Positions 32,801 through 43,718 of a DNA stretch of 64,000 bases are shown piece by piece. The notes beneath the pieces are model-generated. The model was not told the origin of the DNA. It saw only the letters and a list, made by a program, of their open reading frames with translations, and ran no database searches. Origin of the DNA: Desmodus rotundus (lineage: Eukaryota; Chordata; Mammalia; Chiroptera; Phyllostomidae); the NCBI RefSeq assembly GCF_022682495.2, contig NC_071393.1:96213010-96277009 (forward strand), read 5' to 3'. Position 1 is the stretch's first letter; each line of letters opens with the position of its first letter. The position numbers and the translations under genes are program-made.

Positions 32801-34676
32801 TTGTACTTCCATTAAATATAATAATGGTTAAAAGAATCAGAGTGTTAAAGGAAACGATCTTTTTTTCTCTTTTTTCTGGTTTTGAGATTAAACAGCAGAT
32901 GTCTTTAACCAGCGGGAACATGATATTAAGCAATATACACTTTAGAAGGCATTACTTGTAACAAACACTGTTGAGAATAACGTTATGCTGGTAATACTAT
33001 AACTTAGTAAATAGGCTGCCTCAACTTTGTTTGGGAAGCATTTCAATTTTGATTGCGCCGTGTGGGATCTGCTGCCCAGAAGCGTGTCACTCTATGGGCT
33101 GCCCACGTCTGGGGAGCCAGCCTTACACGCTGCCTAGTGTTTTTAATTCAGACCTTCTTCTAAAAGAAACCTTAGCCTCTTGTGTTCAAACCCTAGTTTT
33201 AATAGCATAAGCTATTTCTTTCTTATATAGCTTTGCGGGCATAGTAATAAAATAAATACCACGAAATCACTGATGAGATGAAAATTGAGCTCCCTGCTTC
33301 TGTGCAGCCATGTAGGTAAAACAGTAATTGGCTCTGATAATAACTTTTGTTCTTACAAACCAAAGTCTAAATGAGAGTCACATTTGATATATCTGCTTGT
33401 AATTACTATCAAAAGGAGAGAATATGAAGTTTGGATTATTTAGTGACTCAAGATAGATTAAATAAATTGCTGTCTTTTCTTGACCAATTTAAGGCAAATT
33501 TCTGAAATTATTCCTGATATTTATCTTACTGTTGGTAAAAAACCGATTATCTTCCAGAGCATGTTTTCCTGCTTAATGGGTTGATTAATTTTGTTTTTGT
33601 TTCTTAGGTCTATAATTGTTTTTCTTGGAAAAGCTTAGAACTAGGCCTAATAATGCAGCTTATGCTTATAAGTACTTCCCTGTACATCTCAATAGATGTA
33701 ATTTGTAAAATGTAAGACAAATTTAGGTTGTGAATTAGGTATTTGATAGTGATTTTCAGTGAAACCATTTGATATGTAAATTTATTTAAAAATGTAGACT
33801 CCTTTATATGATTTTTTAAAAGGGAAATTAAATCAAGTATGCTACATATTATTTTGGTATATACATACTTTGGTGCCAAAATAGCAAATAGAATATTAAT
33901 AATTTTAAAGGATATTTCTCATGGCTTTAGAAGCCAACTAATAAAGAATTGATATGACAACCTATCATTTCTGTTGGGTTGCTTTTTATATTTTGATTTC
34001 TTATAAGAAATGTCTGTGTCAGGGCCAGAAGTGCAAAAATGGATGGAAAACTGGATTTTAATGCCAATTTTAACAATAATTCTGTATTCAATCATTTCTT
34101 TCCTATACCAGTCCTATAGGCCCAGAAAGTTGATGGAGCATAATAAAACTAAGAAAATTGCTGTGGTCCACTAGCCAATGATCCCATAATTAAAAAGTTC
34201 TAACAAAGCTTAGACATGATAGACAAAGTTATTACCATCGATTATATCCAGAATACACATTTTTAAAAATAACCCTAATTACACCTAGAAACCACATCTA
34301 GTCAATATATACATATTAGTAATATCCTGACCCTTTGTAGAATGAAAATTATTCTGAAAGTTTAATTAAGAAAAAAGTTATGTTACGGTACTAATTTCGA
34401 TGAAAGGGGCGCTGAGCTTCCACGCAGACACCTGGAGTTGTGCTGTGAGTGTGGGTTGGCCACAGAAGGAAGCCCACTTCTAACTAGGCACAACATTATT
34501 TTTGTCACCGTGTGTACTTTAAGGGGAGGGAAATAGGCTTTATTTGCAACCTGTGTTCCTGCACGGGTTAAATCAAGTGGGCAGTTGAGTACAGGTATTT
34601 GGAGATATGGTTTAAAAACTGCCATTAAAAAAAATAAAAGGAAGGTTTGGCACCTGTGTTAAGAAATAAGTAGACA

Positions 34677-34875
34677 TCTTGGCTGGTGTGGCTCAGTGGA
34701 TTGAGCGCCAGCCTGCAGACAGAAAGGTCACCGGTTCAATTCCCGGTCAGGGCACCTGCTTGGGTTCCGAGCCAGGTCCCCAGTTGTGGGAGACAACCCA
34801 CTGATGTCTTTCACACATGGATGTTTCTCTCCCTCTCTCCCTCCCTTCCCTTCTAAGTGAATAAATAAAAATAAA
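34677..34875 (+). mobile_element. VES SINE
   Basis: TTGGCTGGTGTGGCTCAG to a TAAATAAAAATAAAA tail. Target duplication AATAAGTAGACA / AATAATTAGACA (34665-34676, 34876-34887). B box GGTTCAATTCC is intact. Confidence 0.95.
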
Positions 34876-35139
34876 AATAATTAGACAGCATACATTCTAT
34901 AAATAATTTTGTAGTCTTTCCCTTCACTTTGGCCTTAGGCACAACCAATGTATACATTCCTAGGATCCAAGAAGTACCTGGATCGTGAACTAATCCGATT
35001 CCTCCAGCCGTTGTAACAGTTGCATCAGGTCACCCTCAGAATTAAGACACTCAATTGAAAGGAACTCAGGTGTTTTAACTGCTTACAACCCCTCCTTTCA
35101 AAAGTTACAGAGACCACCTATTTACAATTCCTATGAAAT

Positions 35140-35385
35140 GCCCAGAATAGGCACATCCAAGAGAGGGACAGATTAGCAGTTGCCAGGGGCTGGGATGGGA
35201 GGAAATGGGGAGTGATTGATAATGGATTTGAAGTTTCTTTGTGCAGTGATGAAAACGTTCTAGAATTAAAGACGGGTGGTGGTTGTACAACTCTGTAAAT
35301 CTGCTAAAAACCACTGAATTACAGACTTTTAAAGGGCTGAATTATATAGTATGTGAATTATATCACAGTAAGCAAGTCACAAGAC
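35140..35385 (+). mobile_element. L1 3' end fragment
   Basis: TTAGCAGTTGCCAGGGGCTG, then GATGAAAACGTTCTAGAATT, then GTACAACTCTGTAAATCTGC and ATTATATCACAGTAAGC follow the L1M 3' UTR. Confidence 0.78.
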
Positions 35386-35499
35386 TTCAGAAACTGCTGG
35401 TAATACCGTATTTCTTAAGTGTCAATTTACCACTGAGCATCGAATCATGCAATGCCAAAGCGGGAGAGGGGTGTGTGTGGGGGGAGGGTGACTAGTTCT

Positions 35500-35690
35500 T
35501 CAGGAGACCATCAAGTCTGTCACATTTTGGAAATAAAGAAACTGACTTCCAAAGGGGGACGGTGGCTTACCCAAGAGCATACATACACAGGCAGTCCCGG
35601 GGAGAGCAAGACTGGAACCCAAGTCCCCGACCTCCCCGGTGCCCTCTCCACCCACACTGTGCTGCCTGAACTGCTGGTTTATAGTTGAGC
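35500..35690 (+). mobile_element. MIR SINE
   Basis: AAATAAAGAAACTGACTTCC followed by GGCTTACCCAAGAGCATAC, GCAAGACTGGAACCCAAGTC and a terminal CACTGTGCTGCCTG. Confidence 0.7.
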
Positions 35691-36292
35691 ATCCCAGCTG
35701 TAACTAATTTGAATTATTTAAAATGAGGAACACATGGTTCAAATAAGCTACTTTTATTTTTTTTTCTAATGAAAGCATACATTTTTCCTATCCAGAGCAA
35801 AATCTCTGTGAAGGAGTAAATAGATTTGTTGTGGTAAATTTACCGAGTCCAAACTGAGATTACCTGTAAAAGTCCCTTGAGGAAAGCGCCACATTAACAG
35901 ACCAAGGGAGCCCTCTACCTGTGTGTTTGTAGTATAGATTTCATTGGCAAAATCCTTGACCTGGAAAGCTAAAAATAAATTGAAACCAGGTATTCTAGTC
36001 CTTTGTCCACCTTGTGGGGCTTCTACCATTGTTTTTGAGAAAATGAATCCTGTCTGAGGAGGTATTGGTATGAGCAATAGGATGCGTGGAGTAAAAACTG
36101 CAAAGTTCTTTTTCTCTGAATGAATGAGGACAATGAACAACATAAATAAAAGACCCAAATATATATTTTTTCCAGTGAGAATTGCATTAAAATAATTATT
36201 TTCAAAGAACTTTATACTCCTTTGAGGATATGAAATGTTAGTAAGCATTTTTGTTCATCCAGCATGAAAGTTTCATTGTTTCTTTGTTTCAG

Positions 36293-36409
36293 CGAAAGAT
36301 AGGGTTGAATGTAAAAATCATGCAGGACCCTGAAAACACCCACCACAGAGCTGCTGTAAATGCGCACTACGGAATCAGTTTGCCATGTATCAATCAGAGA
36401 AAAGCAGCT
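36293..36409 (+). CDS. IQCH: IQCH exon 5
   Basis: This exon has 39 codons, phase 0 to phase 0, from RKIGLNVKIMQDPENTHHRA to CINQRKAA. The acceptor is TTTCTTTGTTTCAG and the donor GTAAGTAATG. It continues the frame of exon 4 exactly. Through this exon the open reading frame totals 168 codons. A 329-nt intron separates it from the next candidate exon. Confidence 0.92.
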
Positions 36410-36738
36410 GTAAGTAATGAGTTGATTTAATGAGCTCTTAATTTAAAACAAAAATTAGAAGTCGTACATTAGTAATATAAGCTATAATGTAGATGTTAAG
36501 TAAAGATTTTGATCCTTTTGTCTTTAGAATTTAATGGAGTGGCTTTCCTTCTGTTTATAATTAGAAATGATTAAAACAAGTAAACCTATTTTTAAAAGAT
36601 CCATTGGTAGCTCATTCGAATTTCTCCATTTTATTTGATGTTCCTAAATAATCTAGTATCATAATTTTAACAAGGATAAGAGAATTTAAAAACAAAGAGA
36701 ATTAACAGAGAAATTTTAAGAATTTTATTTGATAATAG

Positions 36739-36789
36739 GCTTACCACCAGAAAAGTAAGAAGGAAATGAGCATAGCGTCAGCGTCAATG
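36739..36789 (+). CDS. IQCH: IQCH probable exon 6 (17 codons)
   Basis: The reading frame is AYHQKSKKEMSIASASM, phase 0 to phase 0 after the acceptor GATAATAG. The donor would be GTATAGTC, which is weak; reading through it meets a stop (TAG at 36793-36795) after one more codon, GTA. The basic, serine-rich composition continues exon 5, which ends QRKAA. The end is inferred from the frame and from the next acceptor, since no transcript is available. An alternative is that this and the next block were once one exon that has decayed. Confidence 0.6.
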
Positions 36790-36863
36790 GTATAGTCTCA
36801 TACAATACACGACATTTAATAAAATTATTCTAAATCTGACGCAAGCGGGGATTAATTCTTTAG
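36790..36863 (+). other. IQCH: Putative 74-nt mini-intron of IQCH
   Basis: The segment begins GTATAG, ends TTCTTTAG, and has a branch-point-like TCTGAC about 30 nt before the acceptor. Removing it joins exons 6 and 7 in frame (SASM then VSKM). It contains stops in the coding frame, so it cannot be read through. Seventy-four nt is near the lower limit for mammalian introns, and the donor is weak. Confidence 0.45.
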
Positions 36864-36954
36864 GTCAGCAAAATGATGGCAGGGAAAAATAATCACATGG
36901 TGATTGCTTTAAGGGATCTCAGAGTCTGTGCCTTTTTTTGACACTGACATTCTG
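36864..36954 (+). CDS. IQCH: IQCH probable exon 7, frame broken by a T7 run
   Basis: After the acceptor AATTCTTTAG the frame VSKMMAGKNNHMVIALRDLR continues exon 6 in phase 0. At 36932-36938 a run of seven Ts is followed by an in-frame TGA (36939-36941). The exon ends at a consensus-quality donor, CTG|GTAAGTGT. Its length is 91 nt. With one T fewer it would be 90 nt, open throughout and phase 0 at both ends, like most neighbouring exons. The other two frames are closed early in the exon. Taken literally, the protein stops after about 210 residues. Either this is a homopolymer error or polymorphism, or IQCH is damaged in this genome. Confidence 0.55.
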
Positions 36955-39900
36955 GTAAGTGTCTCAAAGCAAGGATTGGATTCTTTCTGTACTGTGGGGT
37001 TTTCTTGGGAAAATTAAGAGTCATGCTTCATTTAATTCAGAAGCTCTTTTATTTGAGATCATTTCTAATACTGCAAACAGTACCGAGGTGACATCTATAC
37101 ATTTTTAAATACATTTTTAACCTCTGGCTTCTCTCAAAAGCTCTTAAATGTATACTTAGGAGAAGTCAAAACTAAACACCAGATTAATTTTAGAATTAAA
37201 TTGAAAAAACATTTCTAACCAGTATAATAACCTCGTAGATGAATCTTTCAAATGTCCTGCATAGACATTTTCAACTGACTATTTCATTCACGTAACCCTC
37301 TAATATATTTTTAGTTGCTTTATATGTGTTTTATGTTCTTTTAACAGGTTTGGTTTAAGAGCACTTTATCATAGAAATACTTTTATAGCCTAAGAAATAA
37401 CCAGAAAGTTAGGTATTTTTATTCCTGCTGAAACTTTATTTAAAATGTCACTATGAATAATGTGAAAGGATTTTTATCTGCTCCCATGAGCCCAAAGCCC
37501 TTGAAATAAAAATATTATTTCGCTGGCTGCAGAGACAGAAGCAGATTTATCTTTTGTTGTTGTTGGTTTTCCCCCTTCAATCTAGAATTAATATTGGCTT
37601 AGCTGGTGGAGTGCTGAGGCTTTGTAGCCCAAGGCAACTGCTGCATCTCATGCAAACTTTTTCCGATGAGTATTGAAGTTTAAAAGGGCACAACTCCAGA
37701 TTTAGAGAGGGTTATGCTGTGCTTTAATGAATCTGAGCGAAGATTCAGGCATAAATAGGAATTCAAAGTTATGTCCAAGATTTGAGGTAGAATCTTAGTC
37801 ATTTATTATGTATCTTTCTAATTCCCACATAGGCTCAGCACCTTGGCCACTGTGCCATGTACATTGAACAGAGGATATGGGAAAGCTCCTGGCCTTATCT
37901 GACATACAGATAATGTATGCTCATTTGTTTTATTAAATATTAAAAAAAAAAACCTTGACTCCATAAAACTCTACACGAGACCATTTAAAAATGTATATAC
38001 ATCACATACATTTTACTCAAAATGACTATTGGCATTTCAATCAAAATAGTTGACCCTATCATTTTATGTTGACATATGTATATTATAATGGTACTAACTG
38101 AAAAACAGTATGTTCATTTTGGATTTGTAAAACAGGAGCATTGTGCAAAAAGCCTTGTGAAAGAAATATTCAGGTGTTTGGTTGTAAGCAACCATGGAGA
38201 GCACTTGGGAATAAGTACAGTTGTGGTTCACCACTTTTAAAAACGTTTTGAAAGCACTTACCCAAACTGAAGCAACGTGGCTGGTGTTGTGATGTCTAGT
38301 TAATTAAAAAAGCAGCATCAAGGCTAATCGCTCTTTAGAACTACTCGAAACCCTCAAAGGGGGGTTATTACCGGGCTGCTGAGGGCCATGTGTTTCTTTG
38401 CTTTTGAAACTTGAACAGCTTGTCAAAAGCCTGTAAATAATCTTGGACATTTTTTGATGGAGCAAACGAATATGAAGCTAATTTACATTATTAGTTCCTG
38501 TAAACTGGCATTTCTTCATTTTGTGAAGAGGTGTGTCCTTCCTGGTAATCAGGGGCTGAAGCAAAGATTTGTGCATTGAAAACGCACATATCCCGGACAT
38601 ACATGGACACACACACACACGCTCACCCCCAACCCGCTTTCAGCACATTATGTCCCACTAACTCCGTTAGTAAAAGCAATTGACAGCAAAATATTGAAAG
38701 TGAAACTCATTGGTGATTTTTCTAATATGTCAAGTGTGCCTAATAATGACAATAATAATCCCTCTGTCAGGTTCTGAGAAGGGCCTTGTACATGGGGAGA
38801 CAGGAAGAAATGCCTGATACTGTTTGTACTACTGGCATTTAGTTCCAGTTAGACATTCCAATGCAATACATTAAAAAGATCTAAAGAAAATTTGACGTTG
38901 ATTTATTTTTTTAAAATAAAAGGGTTTCTTAAAAGGCTTGAAACATGTATCTATTAGCATGAATTTTAAAAGAACGATTATGAATGCATAACAAAATAGC
39001 CAAACAAAACATTGCTTTGAATTGCTGCACAAATAACTCTGATTATAACTGTTATGACCTAGAAAAGAATCATAAAAACATTTTTCTTTTTGGCAAGATA
39101 TGAGTTGCTGTAGAATTATACTAGTTCTTTGGTCCCACTTTCCAAGTAAATAAATATATAATGCAATGTAAACTTAGAATCTTTTATTTATTCATGAGGT
39201 TGAATTTAATACTATTATGATTTTTAGATTTTTATGAGTCATATGTTATGCAGTGTGTTTCTCACTAACTTAGTTGGATAGCAACCACACTTCACAAATC
39301 ATGCTTTCATTTTTCACTGTTTCACTTGGGTGTACATAGTAATCTCCCACACTAAAAGCACATTCATTTCTGAAATGATAAAGTAATGGAAAGTGAGGCA
39401 ATTGTGTTAATGTCAAATGATTAGAAGAAACGCCAGAAGTAAGGGACGGGGGTAAGGAGGAGGGGGGTGGGAGAGAAGGGCTATTTCAAAACACGATTGT
39501 GTTTTAAGTCCATGCATATGGCCACAATTACAGTCACAACATAATTTGGCAACGGTAGCAGAATTAGATTTAAACAAATTGATGTCACACTGCAGTAATT
39601 CAGAATGAGCTTGTTGCATTTATAAACCACAACAAGAAGCAGAGTGAATTAATAAACCCTTCTTGTCACTAAAAATAAAAAAGGGAATAATTGCTGAGAT
39701 GGAGTTAACTTAACAGATGACTATAGTCAGCATCCTTTCAGCCTAGATATGGGAAAGTGAAGGTCACCCCCATCTCAGATGACAAAGAGGGAACATTTTG
39801 TTGGTAAACAAATTAATCTTTTGAAAGGTCGCCATTTGTTTTAAGTTTTTATCCAGTTCTTGTCATCTGGAATCAGAGACTGACTGTCATTTCACTAGGC

Positions 39901-40765
39901 AGGGGTGCAGCTGAAGCAGACAAAGCTGCTTCTGTACATATCAGCACTCCTTGACAAAACTCGGTGCCTGATTGGGATGCTATGGGCTGCTGGTTTACAG
40001 CTGTCTCCGGACAAGAGAGGAGGCCCGCCCCTGAATTCCAATAAGATGGGCCTGCATATTCCGCCTGCTGTAAGCTGGCCCTCTGCCCACAAGTAAAATG
40101 TATTGTAGTTCAAGCCAGCAATTATCTCTTTTACTTCCTTCTGTGCTGCTTCTGTTCCTTTTTTCCAAAAACAGATGTGGGTATTTACTCAAGTTCTGCA
40201 TCTATTCTTTCTCACACCTGCCGGGGCAGAATTTTGACAGAGGTAGAGTTTAAGAGAGCCAGCAGACAATGATCAGATGTAATTTCTTTGGGAGCAGTTT
40301 AAAAAGACAATGTTGATTTTTTAGGAAATGTGGAGTCAGCATCTTGGTCCCCCTCCCTTTTCCCAGGAGCATTTGGTAAATTAAGTCAGTTGAACAAAAG
40401 GAAATAGCTTTAAAGACATCTAGAATTGCCATGTCCTATTTATGACGCACAGTCGTTCCCAGGGACCGCGGTGGCCTCGGCCTCCACAGCACCCACTGCC
40501 ACTCCTATCACTGAAGGCAGGCCTTCTCTGCAGGTTGCCTAGACAGGCTCTTGAAGGAAACAGTGACCTCTCACGTTCCTGACTCGCAGCCTGTAAATGT
40601 ATCCACCACTAAAATGTGTTCCGCCACTATGGCGGTGGTAGTGCTGGCAGAAGTGCGGTGTGTTGCCTTTGTATGACAATTGGCATTGGCCAGAGCCTCA
40701 GTTAGAGGCTCTGTACCCTTATTAGATAATGTTCATAGAAAATCTAGCTGTAGTGAGTTCTCTGA

Positions 40766-40972
40766 TTTATTTTTTAAGATTTTATTTATGTATTTTTAGA
40801 GAAGGGGGGAGGGAGGGAGAAATGGAGAGAAACATCGATCGGTTGCCTTGTGTAGGCGCCCCACTGTAGACCGAACCCACAACCTAGGCATGTGCTTTGA
40901 CCAGGGATTGAACCGGCGACCTTTCTGTTTGCAGGACAACACCCTACCAACTCAGCCACACGCTTCAGGGCG
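40766..40972 (-). mobile_element. VES SINE
   Basis: Complement from a TAAGATTTTATTTATG tail to TCAGCCACACGCTTCAGGG. Short target duplication GTTCTCTGA / GTTCTCTAA flanks it. Confidence 0.93.
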
Positions 40973-41149
40973 GTTCTCTAACTTCCGAGAAGGCTGTGTG
41001 TCTGAGTTTCTGTGCTAAGATCCTGCATGCATGCCCAAAGCAACCCTCTGCTGAACTGCAGGCCTTTTCAGCTCTGGGCAGGTGATTCTGGGTCAGACTG
41101 CCTGGTGTGAATTCTTACTAGATGCCGGGTGCAGGAGGGATTTTCCAGA

Positions 41150-41300
41150 AACAACCTCCATCTCCTTGTGTGTAAAATGTCCATAATTAGACTATCTCCA
41201 AGGATTGTATTGAGATTTATATGAGATGATTCAAAGCACTTCAAAGGTCCTGGTACAAATAAGTACTCTGAAAATATTAGTTACGACTATTGGCAATTTG
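41150..41300 (-). mobile_element. MIR SINE
   Basis: Complement of MIR: GTGTGTAAAATGTCCATAAT, CCAAGGATTGTATTGAGA, then GGTCCTGGTACAAATAAGTA. Confidence 0.65.
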
Positions 41301-41509
41301 CACACATATTGTGCCATGTTTTATACTGTCGTCTAAAACTTACGTTATTGCAGGGGCTGGGGGACAAGGTGCCCAAGGTGCCTTCCAGTCTGCAAGTGAA
41401 GTAATGATTCCTTTGGCCCCCAGCAGCCCTGGTTGCTCAGAGCACCCTCCCACTGGGCCACTGAACTGAGCTTCAGTGAAACACTGGTGCCCCTGGATTC
41501 CCGTAACAG

Positions 41510-41790
41510 CCCTGCCACTAACCAGCTGTTTCCAGAAGCAAGGTGCCTACTTGGTTCGTTCTCACTGTCCTCATTTATAAAATGGGGAGGCTAGATGGGA
41601 GGCATCTGGTGTGGTGAGTCCTATTTGCCATTTTCCTGGTGTGTGACCCTAGGAAGCAAATTAACATCTTAGGTCCTCAGTTTCTTCTTTTGTTAACGTC
41701 AGGGCGGTGGTGGCTACTAGGCAGGGTGTTATGGGGATTTAGATAATATACTAACACTGCTGGCACATAATAGGTGCCTAATAAGTTGCC
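41510..41790 (-). mobile_element. MIR SINE, two pieces
   Basis: CTGTCCTCATTTATAAAATG near 41566 and GTGTGACCCTAGGAAGCAAA to GGCACATAATAGGTGCCTAA at 41640-41782 are two MIR complements. Confidence 0.65.
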
Positions 41791-42799
41791 TGCCTTTCTG
41801 AAAAATGAATTAATATTAAAAATCTCATACTTCCTTCTCCTTTCTTCTAAAACCTGTGCGTCCAGAAAAGGACCTGATTCGCTCCCTCCATACTCCAGAC
41901 AAATGAGCGATAGGTTTAATGCTCTGGTTTCCAAACTGTTGAAAGGGACGCCAATGAATTTCAGGAAGGCTGTAAGCATTTCATTCATATTTCATTTTGT
42001 GATAAATATTTACAGAATGTCAAAGTGTGATAAGGAACCACACACAGGCTTCAGTGAGACACTGTCAACGGGTTAACCTGCACCGTCAAGTTCACTCTGC
42101 GAGCTCGTGGGCAGGTGCACGTGCACACGGGCGTGTGTGTCCATGCACTTGTACTTGAGCTTTTTATAAGGTATTCTTTATGAGATAGGATGCATCTCTG
42201 TACTAGTCATATTTTAAAATTCAATTATCTTCTCATGTAAACGATAACAATCATACAAACAAATAAATGAAGATTGAATGACCTAATACTCTTGTACCTG
42301 TCGAGGTCTTCAAGCGGTGCCTCGCCCCTAGCAGGCACTCAGTACGTGTGACCTGGCATTAGCCTTTCCGCACGTGTGTGCTGCTGTTCATTAAAAGCCA
42401 GGCAAATTCTCCGGCACAGCATTTACCATAGTAAAGTGTACAATTACCATAGACAATTACATGTCGCATTGTTAGAATGCAGCACTGTGGATTGTTTCGT
42501 TGCTCACTTAGGTTTGGGTTGGCACTTAACCTGATTTGAAATGTGCTGTACAACCTTCACTTGGCATCACAGGGTTTCGGTGTTACTTTACAACTGCAGA
42601 TAAAAGACCAGTAATAAAGCATCATCTTAGAACTTGGACTCAACATACAAAACAAAGTCGGTTGTTTGAAACTGAATATCTGAAGGAGAAAGGTGCTGAG
42701 ATTTCCAAAAATAATTTAAATGGGACACGATGAAACATCTTAGAATGTTAAAAGGTACATTTGAAAAGTCCTTTTGGTCATTCAACCCTTCAACCCTTC

Positions 42800-43215
42800 C
42801 ATAGTAGCATCTCTTAAGTGTGCCACACACTGTGTTAGGTGCTTTATGTACACTATCTTATTTAACCCTTATGCCTATAAAGTAGATGCAGTTTAAAGGT
42901 TCTTTTTTATTTATTGATTTTAGAGTAGGAGAGGAAGGGGGACAGGCAGAGGCAGAGGCAGAGACAGAGACGTCACTTTGTCGTTCCACTTAGTGATGAT
43001 TCTTGTATGAGCCGTGACCGGGGCTCAGACCTGCAACCTTGGTGTATCTCGGTGACACTGTAACCCACTGAGCCACCTGGCCAGGGCCTAGATGCAGTTG
43101 TTATAACCATTGGACACTTGAGGACACTGACAGTAAGATTTGACTTAGCTACTTGCCTAAGGTTATGAAGTAAGTAAAGAGTCAGGATTCAAATGATAAA
43201 ATCCACTTGTCAAAT
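42800..43215 (+). mobile_element. MIR SINE interrupted by a VES
   Basis: GTGCCACACACTGTGTTAGG and ACTATCTTATTTAACCCTTA precede the VES; CTTGAGGACACTGACAG and GCCTAAGGTTATGAAGTAAG follow it. Confidence 0.8.
42894..43088 (-). mobile_element. VES SINE (divergent)
   Basis: Complement of VES, ending GAGCCACCTGGCCAGGGCC. Perfect target duplication TAGATGCAGTT at 42883-42893 and 43089-43099. It includes a short GGCAGA repeat. Confidence 0.93.
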
Positions 43216-43560
43216 CTCCCCAAATTGAATACTTAACAATTACTCCTTAATTACTAGGAACATGAGTAGTTGTCAGAGATATTATTAGTAATTCTGTTTT
43301 CAAATAAAAATTCCTACTCTTTCTTAAAACTTCTGAATTATTTTAATTGAAGAAAATCATGAAATTATGGGTACAAATTGTTAACTATTTGAAATTACTT
43401 ATATATTTACATGAGGATTTTCTGCATCTTGTGCAGGCAAAATAAAATGCAGAAATAAACTGTCTGCTGCGATGGATATAAAATTGCAGTTATTACCTAT
43501 GACTCTTAATTTCCTAGTCTGCCTTCGTCAAAACAGCCTCATTGTTGCCAGTGCTGATTT

Positions 43561-43580
43561 GTGTGTGTGTGTGTGTGTGT
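43561..43580 (+). repeat. (GT)10 microsatellite
   Basis: A perfect (GT)10 run just before the mariner MITE. Confidence 0.95.
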
Positions 43581-43594
43581 ATGTAACTAATATA

Positions 43595-43718
43595 CAGGGT
43601 GGGGCAAGAGTAGGTTTACAGTTGTGAGTGTGTGAAACACAGTTTATTCTTGTATTGTTACTAATTATTGTATCATTTTCCATATGAACAACTGTAAACC
43701 TATTTTTGCCTCACCCTG
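43595..43718. mobile_element. 124-bp palindromic mariner MITE
   Basis: The ends CAGGGTGGGGCAAGAGTAGG and CTATTTTTGCCTCACCCTG are inverted repeats extending about 31 bp with a few mismatches. They are flanked by TA at 43593-43594 and 43719-43720. Confidence 0.88.

Larger units (their letters stand above)
26446..36292 (+). other. IQCH: IQCH intron 4
   Basis: The intron contains L1 3' ends, MIR copies and two VES SINEs. No repeat is recognised in 27700-29620 or 32810-34660. A further stretch, 30430-30760, resembles old L2-type sequence but I cannot place it firmly. Also unassigned are 30770-31580 and 35700-36290. Confidence 0.85.
36410..40765. other. Repeat-poor block of IQCH introns 5-7
   Basis: Across about 4.3 kb I recognise no VES, L1, DNA transposon or MIR, only short A runs and an (AC)n near 38610. 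Apart from exons 6 and 7 the content is unassigned. Confidence 0.45.

Noticed and set aside
41850..41970. Exon-like frame ending NFRKA before a GTAAGC donor
   Set aside because: No in-frame match to the preceding IQCH phase, a competing frame is closed by stops, and the segment follows directly on MIR debris.
42940..42972. Short GGCAGA tandem units considered as a CRISPR-like or satellite array
   Set aside because: It is a small internal expansion within a VES SINE; there are no spacers and no associated genes.
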